9,085 nt of DNA, taken from Polaribacter sp. (GTDB lineage Bacteria; Bacteroidota; Bacteroidia; Flavobacteriales; Flavobacteriaceae). The notes under the pieces are model-generated. The model ran no database searches and had not been told where the DNA came from. It was given only the letters and a program-made list of their open reading frames with translations. The position numbers and the translations under genes were made by a program. Positions 1 to 6,605 of the stretch are shown here, piece after piece (position 1 is the first letter of the stretch; every line of letters begins with the position of its first letter). Location of the stretch: contig JAQWOW010000093.1 in assembly GCA_029245665.1 (NCBI GenBank), forward strand, positions 1-9,085, in the 5' to 3' direction.

Positions 1-192
1 CTACAAAAACGGTGCTTTGTCTTTTTTTATTTTAGATAAAATAATAAACATTCAATTGTGTGTAAGAACTTTTGACAATGGCGAAAATCATTCTATTTTC
101 TATATTAATTTCAATAATTGTAGGATGTCTGTATTGTAAATAGAGTAGTGTTTCTTTTTCATACTTTTCAACACGAAATAAATGATGCAGTT
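1..192. other. Left-edge stretch without a supportable gene
   Basis: I see no gene here that meets a reasonable standard. On the minus strand an open frame runs from just after a stop at 218-220 to a TAA at 32-34. It encodes about 61 residues that look protein-like (YLQYRHPTIIEINIENRM is part of it). There is no ATG, GTG or TTG in it until a methionine about 19 residues from its end, and it overlaps the 3' end of the aldose epimerase in another frame. On the plus strand a second frame is open from base 2 to a TAA at 137-139 (45 codons) and could be the tail of a gene entering from the left. Both frames cannot be coding over the same bases. No hairpin terminator for the epimerase was seen here. 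I do not recognise either peptide. Confidence 0.4.
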
Positions 193-1101
193 TTAAAACG
201 AGTTCTTTTTTGCTGTATTAAGTAGGTTCAAATCCCACCTTACTGTGTAAACTTCATTTGAATTTAAAATTTCAAGACCAATTTTATTGTTGAAGCTGTC
301 AGAAACTCCAGTTGTTGGTTCTATTGCGATTGTATTTTCTTTTGGTGGCGTATAGGCTTGTAAAAAATTTTCTTTTGCGGAAGAGGTAATTTTTAATTGA
401 TATTTTGGGGTCTTAAAAAGAACGTTTTTTGAATTTAAAATCCAGCAATCGTCTAACTGCTTGTCTTCAATATCAAACTGTTCTTCAGGGGCTATTTTTT
501 CAACTCCGGATGTAATGTTTCTCTTACCAATGATAAGTTTTTGATCGCTATCAAATACTAAGGAACTTTTCTGTAAGTTTTCACTCACAAAATAGGGGTG
601 CCATCCAATGGTAAAAGGAAATGCTTCAGAATCTGTGTTTTTTATCGAGACAATTAAACTTAAATTGTTTTCTGTAAAAATGTATTTCAGTGCTATTCTA
701 TAGGTGAATGGAAATCCGATCGATTTATTTTTTTCAGTGTATTCTAAAGTTACTGTTGCAGCACTTTCTGAAGCTTCTTTTTGAAGTACTTTGAACACTT
801 TATTGTAAACCAAACCGTGTAAAGCATTGTTTTCTTCTTTCTGATTTATGTCAAATTGATATTCTTTTCCATTGAAAGAATACTTTCCATCTTTAATTCT
901 ATTTGCAAATGGAAATAAAATTGACGAGGCATAGGTGTTTTTGTAGCTTAATGGCGCTAAATCCTGAATAATAGCAATTCTGTTTAGAGTTAATTCTTGA
1001 ATGCTTGCTCCTAGACTTAAATCTATTTTTCCTAAAATAGTATCATTGGAGTTTTTTATTTCTAAAATAGGGGTCTCTTTTTTGTGATTGATTGTAAACA
1101 C
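193..1101 (-). CDS. Aldose 1-epimerase (galactose mutarotase family)
   Basis: This 302-residue protein interconverts the alpha and beta anomers of an aldose, most likely glucose or galactose, by acid-base catalysis. The mutarotase landmarks are in order: FPFANRI near 63-69 with substrate-binding Asn67/Arg68, NNALHGL at 91-97 carrying His95, GWHPYF at 166-171 carrying His168 (the expected catalytic acid), and IAIEPTTG at 258-265 carrying Glu261 (the expected catalytic base). Length is a little below the 330-350 residues of classic GalM and fits the shorter cytosolic subfamily. No signal peptide is visible, so it should be cytoplasmic. The ATG at 1099-1101 is the natural start. The gene is divergent from a sodium:solute symporter, which suggests coordinated uptake and mutarotation of a sugar. 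The exact sugar is not readable from the sequence. The gene symbol is left blank because the protein could be a YeaD-like or hexose-6-phosphate-type epimerase rather than true GalM. Confidence 0.9.
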   Translation of the reverse strand: MFTINHKKETPILEIKNSNDTILGKIDLSLGASIQELTLNRIAIIQDLAPLSYKNTYASSILFPFANRIKDGKYSFNGKEYQFDINQKEENNALHGLVYNKVFKVLQKEASESAATVTLEYTEKNKSIGFPFTYRIALKYIFTENNLSLIVSIKNTDSEAFPFTIGWHPYFVSENLQKSSLVFDSDQKLIIGKRNITSGVEKIAPEEQFDIEDKQLDDCWILNSKNVLFKTPKYQLKITSSAKENFLQAYTPPKENTIAIEPTTGVSDSFNNKIGLEILNSNEVYTVRWDLNLLNTAKKNSF

Positions 1102-1144
1102 TTCTTGTGATTTAATGTTTAAAAAAATTAACTTATTTGATTTC

Positions 1145-1152
1145 CAAATTTA
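1145..1152 (-). promoter_or_regulatory. Candidate -7 element of the epimerase gene
   Basis: Read on the minus strand this is TAAATTTG, an exact fit to the Bacteroidota -7 consensus TAnnTTTG. A weak -33-like TTGT lies at 1175-1178, about 22 nt upstream. Transcription would begin near 1138 and leave a leader of about 37 nt before the ATG at 1101. The match is short and the region is very AT-rich, so chance is a real alternative. Confidence 0.45.
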
Positions 1153-1187
1153 AATATTCTTTCATTAAAGAAAAACAATTTAAATAT
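1147..1187. repeat. 11-bp direct repeat between the divergent sugar genes
   Basis: AATTTAAATAT occurs at 1147-1157 and again at 1177-1187, exactly 30 bp apart, close to three helical turns. Each copy contains the palindrome ATTTAAAT. One copy overlaps the epimerase -7 element, and the other lies just before the symporter -7 element. A 14-bp palindrome of alternating A and T (1182-1195) overlaps the right copy and the symporter -7 element. This arrangement would suit a dimeric regulator acting on both promoters, but low-complexity AT DNA can produce such repeats by chance. Confidence 0.35.
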
Positions 1188-1188
1188 A

Positions 1189-1196
1189 TATATTTG
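1189..1196 (+). promoter_or_regulatory. Candidate -7 element of the symporter gene
   Basis: TATATTTG is an exact fit to the Bacteroidota TAnnTTTG -7 consensus. It would place the transcription start near 1203 and leave a leader of about 25 nt before the ATG at 1228. No convincing -33 TTTG is seen at the usual 19-21 nt spacing, so an activator may be needed or the match may be accidental. Confidence 0.45.
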
Positions 1197-1227
1197 AAAA
1201 AATAAACAATTAAACAAAACATATCTA

Positions 1228-2874
1228 ATGCAAATTTTAACATTTTTAGGGTTCACAATAGTCGTTGCTATCATTTCTTATTTGGCAACTAGAAAAACAG
1301 AAGAGACCTCTTCTGACGGCTACTTTTTAGGAGGTAGAAGTTTAACTGCAGGAGTAATTGCAGGGTCTCTACTTCTTACAAATCTATCTACAGAACAAAT
1401 TGTTGGTTTAAATGGCTCTTCATATCAAAGCGGATTGTCTGTGATGGTTTGGGAAACTTTAGCAGCAATTGCCATGGTTGTTACAGCGATGTTTTTACTG
1501 CCAAGATATTTAAAAGGAGGTTTGACAACGGTTCCAGGGTTTTTAGCAAAAAGATTTGATGTTACTACAAAAACACTAACCTCTGTTTTATTTTTATCAG
1601 GATATGTCGTTGTGCTACTTCCTGTAATTTTATATTCAGGATCTCTTGCCATTAGCGGAATGTTTAATATACCAGAATTATTAGGGGTTACCCACACGCA
1701 ATCTATTTGGATCTGTGTATGGGGAATCGGAATTATTGGATCAGTATATGCGGTTTTTGGGGGATTAAAGGCAGTTGCAGTTTCAGATTCAATAAATGCT
1801 ATTGGCTTACTCGCTGGAGGTATTTTAATTCCTATTTTTGGTTTGATGATGATTGGAGATGGTTCTGTTTTAGACGGATTGAGTATCATAACTTCAGAGA
1901 ATCCAGAGAAATTTAAATCAATGGGTACTGCTATAGATCCAGTTCCTTTTTATACTATTTTTACTGGAATGATGTTGGTTCAGTTATTTTATTGGGGTAC
2001 AAATCAACAAATTATTCAAAGAGCTTTAGGAGCAAAAAATTTAGAAGAAGGTCAAAAAGGATTGCTTTTGGGTTCTTTTATTAAAATATTAGGTCCGATT
2101 ATTGTCGTTTTACCTGGTATTATTGCCTTTCACATATTTGAAGGGAATCTAGAAAACCCAGATAGTGCTTATCCAATGTTGGTCAACAAAGTATTACCTG
2201 ATGCATTTGTCGGCTTTTTTGCAGCAGTCTTATTTGGGGCAATTTTAAGTTCTTTTAACAGTGTTTTAAATAGCTCTGTTACGTTGTTTGGAATAGATAT
2301 CTACAAAGAACATATCAACAAAGAAGCTACTGAAAAAACGGTTGTAAAATATGGTAAAATGTTTGGAATTGTTTTGGCAATAGCGGCCATGTTTATTGCG
2401 CCTTTTATTGCCAATGCAGGAAGTCTTTTTGCCTACTTACAAGAAATTAACGGGATCTACAGTATTCCTATTTTAACCATTATTGTTGTAGGATATTTAA
2501 CCAAACGAGTACCAGCAATTGCTGCCAAAATAGGTTTGGTTACTGGATGTTTATTATACATTATCAGTCAGTTTTTTATGCAACCTTATTTTATTGATAC
2601 AGCACTTGCAACTGCTGCCGAAAAGGGAATTACTGATGTTGCACAATTAGCGCTCATAAAAGCCCAAGCTTATCCTCACTTTTTAGATGTGATGGCGATC
2701 TTATTTGTATTAAATATAGTGATTATGTTGATCATTGGAAAGCTCAAACCAAGAGAAGAAGACTTTGTCCAAGAATACACACAACAAGTAGATATCAAAC
2801 CTTGGAAGCACGTTAAAAAAGCGGGAATTCTAATTTGTGCACTTGTTATCATGGTTTATATTTACTTCGCTTAA
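1228..2874 (+). CDS. Solute:sodium symporter, vSGLT/YidK-like (putative sugar transporter)
   Basis: This 548-residue inner-membrane protein of the SSS family (LeuT fold) should import a solute, probably a sugar, driven by sodium. It aligns by eye with Vibrio parahaemolyticus vSGLT along most of its length. DGYFLGGRSL (30-39) is the family N-terminal motif, and NLSTEQIVGLNGS (52-64) supplies counterparts of vSGLT Asn64 and Gln69 (here Asn52, Gln57). Glu76 matches Glu88, FYWGTNQQIIQR (254-265) supplies the gate tyrosine Tyr255, and YLQEINGI (403-410) supplies Gln405, matching Gln428. SSFNSVLNSS (341-350) covers the Na2-site serines. Differences include Ala79 where vSGLT has Ser91, and Gln252 where vSGLT has Asn260. 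The start is the ATG directly downstream of a -7 match. The divergent epimerase supports a sugar substrate, but the specific sugar is inferred, not shown. vSGLT residue numbers are from memory. Confidence 0.92.
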   Translation: MQILTFLGFTIVVAIISYLATRKTEETSSDGYFLGGRSLTAGVIAGSLLLTNLSTEQIVGLNGSSYQSGLSVMVWETLAAIAMVVTAMFLLPRYLKGGLTTVPGFLAKRFDVTTKTLTSVLFLSGYVVVLLPVILYSGSLAISGMFNIPELLGVTHTQSIWICVWGIGIIGSVYAVFGGLKAVAVSDSINAIGLLAGGILIPIFGLMMIGDGSVLDGLSIITSENPEKFKSMGTAIDPVPFYTIFTGMMLVQLFYWGTNQQIIQRALGAKNLEEGQKGLLLGSFIKILGPIIVVLPGIIAFHIFEGNLENPDSAYPMLVNKVLPDAFVGFFAAVLFGAILSSFNSVLNSSVTLFGIDIYKEHINKEATEKTVVKYGKMFGIVLAIAAMFIAPFIANAGSLFAYLQEINGIYSIPILTIIVVGYLTKRVPAIAAKIGLVTGCLLYIISQFFMQPYFIDTALATAAEKGITDVAQLALIKAQAYPHFLDVMAILFVLNIVIMLIIGKLKPREEDFVQEYTQQVDIKPWKHVKKAGILICALVIMVYIYFA

Positions 2875-2903
2875 AATCCGATGTTATAAAATTTTGGTAC
2901 CCA

Positions 2904-2938
2904 TTAAAAATCGTCTACATCTTTTAGGCGATTTTTAA
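2904..2938. terminator. Bidirectional hairpin terminator between convergent genes
   Basis: A 12-bp inverted repeat (arms 2904-2915 and 2927-2938, 11-nt loop) has 11 Watson-Crick pairs and one G-U pair. Because the arms end in runs of A and T, both strands give a stem followed by T-rich sequence. This is the classic form of a shared terminator. It lies 29 nt beyond the symporter stop. The TAA of the convergent thioesterase (2935-2937) sits inside the right arm. Confidence 0.88.
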
Positions 2939-3390
2939 TTTTCTATTTCTTTTGAAAGAAAAATTTCCTTAAAATTTTCCGTACGCTCTGCCATGTCAAA
3001 CAAATGATTGGCTTCTTTAGGAGGTGCGGTTAATTTTCGTTTGGTTAAATCGATCCAAGCCCCATAGACTTTTATAATTGCAGATAGTTCTCCTTGTTCA
3101 TTAAAAACGCGATGTGTAATTTTCCATCGTTCATTGTTTTTAGATACTCCAGAAAGTTTAAAATCTACAGAAATGTTTTCTCCAACATGAATTTCCCTTC
3201 TAAAAGAAGTCTCTTCGGTAAATAAAATTGGACCAATATTGTGTTTTGTGAATTCTTCAATTGAAAAGTTTTGATCTCTAAAATATCGAATTCTTACCTC
3301 TGCTGCATACTCATTATATGCTGTGTGGCGCATGTGTTTGTTTGGATCAAAGTCAGACCACTTTGTGATAAACGTTACTTTAAAATGCAT
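2935..3390 (-). CDS. Acyl-CoA thioesterase, hotdog fold (4HBT family)
   Basis: This 151-residue cytoplasmic protein belongs to the 4-hydroxybenzoyl-CoA thioesterase / YbgC-type hotdog superfamily, which hydrolyses acyl-CoA thioesters. The signature is at the N-terminus: WSDFDPNKHMRHTAYNEY (11-28) matches the family pattern of an acidic D-x-D stretch, His, then A-x-Y leading into the long hotdog helix. Asp13 or Asp15 is the expected catalytic acid. The rest (TSFRREIHVGENISVDF, then WKITHRVFNEQGELSA) reads as the beta-strands that wrap the helix. Length is normal for a single-domain member. It lies 67 nt downstream of the prc-like protease on the same strand, with a strong hairpin in the gap and no -7 match visible there, so it is probably transcribed with the protease. 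The acyl substrate cannot be told from the sequence. A housekeeping or phospholipid-associated role as in YbgC is possible but inferred. Confidence 0.85.
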   Translation of the reverse strand: MHFKVTFITKWSDFDPNKHMRHTAYNEYAAEVRIRYFRDQNFSIEEFTKHNIGPILFTEETSFRREIHVGENISVDFKLSGVSKNNERWKITHRVFNEQGELSAIIKVYGAWIDLTKRKLTAPPKEANHLFDMAERTENFKEIFLSKEIEN

Positions 3391-3400
3391 TTTTTTAATT

Positions 3401-3441
3401 TAATAAGCCCATAGTATAGTACTTATAGCATGGGCTTATTA
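3401..3441 (-). promoter_or_regulatory. Intercistronic hairpin just before the thioesterase start
   Basis: A perfect 12-bp inverted repeat with arms 3401-3412 and 3430-3441 (arm TAATAAGCCCAT) and a 17-nt loop fills the gap between the protease stop and the thioesterase ATG. On the coding (minus) strand it is followed by AATTAAAAAA and then ATG, so there is no U-tract as in an intrinsic terminator. It could be an attenuator, an RNA-processing or 3'-end-stabilising element, or a translation-modulating stem whose base ends about 10 nt before the start codon. Confidence 0.6.
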
Positions 3442-3457
3442 TGAATAATTGATGGTT

Positions 3458-5587
3458 TTAGTTTTTCGCTAATTTATCCAAGGGCTTCAATTTTAATTCA
3501 CTCAATACATTCAATGCTTCCGAAACATAAACATCTTTGGATAATTTTTTATGCCATTCTAGTCTTTTATTGGCCAAAATTGTGTCTTTCTTAATGAGAG
3601 ATACCTCATATTTTGGTGAAGCAAACTTCAAATTAGATTCATAATCAAAAACTGACTTGAATTTCTCAGCATCTTTTTCTTGCGCGAGACTTTGGGTTGT
3701 AAATAGTTTATAGTTTAGAGAGTAAGAAGTATTCTCTTGATTTTTTTTCAACCATTTAGCATATTCATTGATCAACTTAAATTTTGAATCAGAGGCAATT
3801 CTTTTTTTGCTATTTTCTATAACATCTGAAAAATTTTCATAAGATTTCGTTTGAATATAATCGGCTTGTTTTACTTTGTCCCAAACCAATGCACCCTCCA
3901 AATCCCTTTCGCCAAATTTCATGTAACTATACCTGCTTGGTATGGCTATGTCAGAGTATACACCTTCAATTTGTGTAGAGCCACCATTAATTCTATAAAA
4001 TTTTTGAATGGTCATTTTTAAGGCTCCTAAATCTTTATCGTATTTTGTAAACCGATTGATTGGTAAGACACTTTGCACGGTACCCTTTCCATATGTTTGA
4101 TTTCCTCCAATAATAATCGCTCTTTTATAGTCTTGCATTGCTGCCGCAAAAATCTCTGATGCCGAAGCAGAAAATTCATTGACCAACACAACAATTGCAC
4201 CGTCCCATTGAATTTTTTTATCTGTATCATTTTTAATGATAGGATTTTCTCCTCTGTATTTTATTTGAACAACAGGACCCTCATTGATAAACAATCCACT
4301 AATTTCAATCGCAGTTTTTAAGGAACCGCCACCATTATTTCTTAAATCTATAACCAAACCAGCAACGCCCTCGCTCTTTAGCCTTTCAATTTCTTTTTCC
4401 ATGTCTTTTGCAGAGTCTCTGTAATTTTGTTCATCAAAATCTATGTAGAATTTTGGTAGATCTATAAGGCCATATTTTTTTCCATTTTTTTCAACAATAC
4501 TAGATTTTACAAATGTTTCTTCTAATTCTACAACGTCTCTGATAATAGAAATTATCTTAATAGAACCATCAATTTTTTTCTTAACGGTAAGTCTCACTTC
4601 GGTGCCTTTTTTCCCTTTGATAAATTTTATAGCATCGTCTAAGCGCATGCCAACAATGTCTAAAGGCTCCTTATCTCCTTGGGCTACTTCTAAAATAATA
4701 TCACCCGCTTCCAAGTCGCCTTGTTTCCATGCGGGTCCTCCAGAAACGAGTTTAAAGATGTGTGTATAGATTCCTTTTTTTTGTAATCTAGCACCAATTC
4801 CCTCTAGTTTACCCGACATGTCTTGATCAAAACGTTCTTTTATCGTTGGAGCCATATAGGTGGTATGCGGATCAAAAGCACCAACAACACTGTTTAAAAA
4901 AGTAGAAAACCAGTCTTCATGTTCTAACTCTTCAATTCGAACATACAATTCATCCATGTTTTTAAGAACTTCCAAACGGGCATTTTTTTCTAAATTTTCA
5001 AATTTTTGAACCTTGAAATTCTCTTTTTTTGATGCATTTCTTTTTTGTTTTTCAAGTTCACCTTCAATTCTAATCAGAGTACTTAATTTTAATTGTTTAC
5101 GCCAGTAGTCTTTTAATTGATTTTCATTTTTAGCAAATGAACTTTGCTCATAATTTACATCGATGGTTTCCTTTTTCTTAAAGTTGAAAGGTTTTTCTAA
5201 TAAATCTTTATAATAGGATTTTGCATTTTTAATTTTGCTTGTAAATCTGCCATAAACTAAATTGTAGAATGAAATATCTTCGTTCAATAATTGGTTGTCG
5301 ATGTCATACTTGTATTTTTCAAAGTCTTTGATATCTTTTTGAGTAAAGTATCTTTTATTTGGGTCTAAACCATCGATAAATTCGGTAAATACGTATTCAG
5401 AAAAATCATCATTCATGTCTTTTACTACAAAATGACTTCTGGTAAGAATATTTCTAAGGATGTACAGTAAAATTTTATCTTTCTCAGGATCTGTATGATT
5501 GACATTGCTAGCTGCCTGAGTTTGTATACTACTTATAGAAATTAGAGCGGCTAATAGTAGGGTGGTCATTTTACATTTCGTATTCAT
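3458..5587 (-). CDS. prc: Carboxy-terminal processing protease, Prc/Tsp type (S41)
   Basis: This 709-residue periplasmic serine protease cleaves substrates from exposed C-termini, processing or degrading envelope proteins. Residues 1-26 form a signal peptide (basic start, then a hydrophobic LLLAALISISS core, cleavage near QTQA-A). An N-terminal Tsp helical domain covers about 30-230. A PDZ domain spans about 255-337, beginning at KLEGIGARL and including GGPAWKQGDLEAGDIIL. The S41 protease core follows, with LVIDLRNNGGGSL at 411-423. The Ser/Lys dyad is intact: FSASASEIFAAAMQDY (472-487) gives Ser475 and Asp486, and TYGKGTVQ (498-505) gives Lys501, matching E. coli Prc Ser430, Asp441 and Lys455. 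The remainder, about 550-700, is the C-terminal DUF3340-like region. Length is close to the E. coli enzyme (682). Met7 is an alternative start that would still leave a signal peptide. It is divergent from surE and upstream of the thioesterase. Confidence 0.95.
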   Translation of the reverse strand: MNTKCKMTTLLLAALISISSIQTQAASNVNHTDPEKDKILLYILRNILTRSHFVVKDMNDDFSEYVFTEFIDGLDPNKRYFTQKDIKDFEKYKYDIDNQLLNEDISFYNLVYGRFTSKIKNAKSYYKDLLEKPFNFKKKETIDVNYEQSSFAKNENQLKDYWRKQLKLSTLIRIEGELEKQKRNASKKENFKVQKFENLEKNARLEVLKNMDELYVRIEELEHEDWFSTFLNSVVGAFDPHTTYMAPTIKERFDQDMSGKLEGIGARLQKKGIYTHIFKLVSGGPAWKQGDLEAGDIILEVAQGDKEPLDIVGMRLDDAIKFIKGKKGTEVRLTVKKKIDGSIKIISIIRDVVELEETFVKSSIVEKNGKKYGLIDLPKFYIDFDEQNYRDSAKDMEKEIERLKSEGVAGLVIDLRNNGGGSLKTAIEISGLFINEGPVVQIKYRGENPIIKNDTDKKIQWDGAIVVLVNEFSASASEIFAAAMQDYKRAIIIGGNQTYGKGTVQSVLPINRFTKYDKDLGALKMTIQKFYRINGGSTQIEGVYSDIAIPSRYSYMKFGERDLEGALVWDKVKQADYIQTKSYENFSDVIENSKKRIASDSKFKLINEYAKWLKKNQENTSYSLNYKLFTTQSLAQEKDAEKFKSVFDYESNLKFASPKYEVSLIKKDTILANKRLEWHKKLSKDVYVSEALNVLSELKLKPLDKLAKN

Positions 5588-5742
5588 AAATTTTACGGTA
5601 GTGTTTTTTCTAACAGCGGTGTTTGGTTCGATTGCTAAAATAACATCATTTTTTTTAAGCCAATCAATTATTAAGAAAATCTATAAGAATGTTCTAAAAA
5701 GTTGTTGTTTCATTGTAACGAAAGAAACAATTCATCCTCCTA

Positions 5743-5750
5743 CAAAATTA
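5743..5750 (-). promoter_or_regulatory. Candidate -7 element of the prc operon
   Basis: On the minus strand this reads TAATTTTG, an exact fit to TAnnTTTG and the only one I found upstream of prc. A TTTG lies at 5778-5781 but is 27 nt upstream, wider than the usual 19-21. Transcription would start near 5736, which gives a leader of about 148 nt. Confidence 0.35.
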
Positions 5751-5811
5751 CATAAAAAAGATAAAAATTATTCTTTACAAAATGTTAAAAAGAAAATAGT
5801 ATAAATTCAAT

Positions 5812-5819
5812 TACATTTG
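5812..5819 (+). promoter_or_regulatory. Candidate -7 element of the surE operon
   Basis: TACATTTG fits TAnnTTTG and would start transcription about 6-7 nt downstream, around 5826, leaving a very short leader before the surE ATG at 5835. A second match, TAAATTTG at 5823-5830, is too close to the ATG unless the message is leaderless. No good -33 element is evident. Only GAAAG just before the ATG resembles a ribosome-binding site. Confidence 0.4.
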
Positions 5820-5834
5820 TAATAAATTTGAAAG

Positions 5835-6605
5835 ATGCAAGATAAACCATTAATTTTAGTGACCAATGATGATGGAATTACGGCTCCTGGATTACGGGCT
5901 TTGATTAAAATAATGAATACCATAGGAGAAGTTGTTGTAGTTGCACCCAATGGTCCACAAAGTGGAATGGGACATGCGATTACAGTTGATAATGTATTAA
6001 CATGCAATCCGATTACCATAGATGATGGTCCGCAATTAGAATATACTTGTTCTGGTACCCCTGCAGATTGTGTGAAAATGGCGGTAAATGAAATTTTAAA
6101 TAGAAAACCAGATTTGTGTGTTTCTGGAATCAATCATGGTGCAAATTCTTCGATAAATGTAATCTACTCTGGAACAATGAGTGCAGCGGTTGAAGCAGGA
6201 ATTGAAGGAGTTCCGGCAATTGGTTTTTCTTTATTAGACTTTAAATGGCATGCAGATTTTAGACCATCAGAAGAATATGTTAAAAAGATTACCTTAAACG
6301 CTCTACTCAATGGAATACCAGAGGGTATTGTTTTGAATGTGAATATTCCTAATTTAAAGAAAGAAGAAATTAAAGGTGTTAAAATTTGTAGACAAGCAAA
6401 TGGTTGTTGGAAAGAAGATTTTGACAAACGTAAAAGTCCTTTTGGTAAGGAATATTATTGGCTTTCTGGTGAATTTATTTTAAAAGACAAAGGGCAAGAT
6501 ACAGATGTATTCGCATTAGAAAATGGATATGTTTCAGTGGTTCCTGTTCAATTTGACATGACCGCCCATCATATGATTCAAAAACTAAATTCATGGGAAC
6601 TTTAA
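5835..6605 (+). CDS. surE: 5'/3'-nucleotidase SurE
   Basis: SurE is a metal-dependent cytoplasmic phosphatase that dephosphorylates nucleoside 5'- and 3'-monophosphates. The 256-residue product has the full family signature: LVTNDDGITAPGL (8-20) with metal-binding Asp12 and Asp13, PQSGMGHAIT (41-50) with Ser43, YTCSGTPADCVKMAV (70-84), and VSGINHGANSS (96-106) with Asn100. These correspond to Asp8, Asp9, Ser39 and Asn91 of E. coli SurE. Length is typical. The ATG is chosen because it gives the canonical N-terminus, a few residues before NDDG. It is the first gene of a compact plus-strand operon and overlaps the next gene by 13 nt, which suggests translational coupling. In E. coli surE sits beside pcm and rpoS; here it leads into lpxB instead. 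Confidence 0.96.
   Translation: MQDKPLILVTNDDGITAPGLRALIKIMNTIGEVVVVAPNGPQSGMGHAITVDNVLTCNPITIDDGPQLEYTCSGTPADCVKMAVNEILNRKPDLCVSGINHGANSSINVIYSGTMSAAVEAGIEGVPAIGFSLLDFKWHADFRPSEEYVKKITLNALLNGIPEGIVLNVNIPNLKKEEIKGVKICRQANGCWKEDFDKRKSPFGKEYYWLSGEFILKDKGQDTDVFALENGYVSVVPVQFDMTAHHMIQKLNSWEL

Larger units (their letters stand above)
5588..5834. other. Divergent prc / surE intergenic region
   Basis: This 247-bp non-coding gap separates the two divergent operons and holds candidate promoters for both. The prc side would have an unusually long leader, about 150 nt, if the only -7 match found is correct. Within that leader TTGTTTC (5705-5711) and GAAACAA (5724-5730) can form a 7-bp stem with a 12-nt loop. 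A plus-strand reading frame beginning inside prc crosses this gap but has no sign of being a gene. Confidence 0.6.

Noticed and set aside
100..162. A minus-strand ATG frame starting MKKKHYSIYNT
   Set aside because: It stops after 20 codons and shows no signal peptide, motif or promoter.
223..243. A tRNA T-arm-like string, GGTTCAAATCCCACC, on the plus strand
   Set aside because: It lies within the epimerase coding sequence (RWDLNLL on the other strand). The flanking T-stem has a mismatch, and no acceptor, D or anticodon arms are found upstream.
1425..1889. A 154-codon minus-strand frame inside the symporter gene
   Set aside because: It is a shadow of a clear transporter gene; its peptide shows no domain and is biased by the codon pattern of the true frame.
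5731..5742. A strong Shine-Dalgarno-like AGGAGG next to an ATG on the minus strand (5733-5741)
   Set aside because: The spacing to the ATG is essentially zero and the frame ends after about 13 codons. Flavobacteria rarely rely on this motif.
5562..5804. An 80-codon plus-strand reading frame overlapping the prc start
   Set aside because: It is antisense to the prc signal peptide and crosses the promoter region. The composition is mostly translated AT-rich spacer, and no family features are seen.
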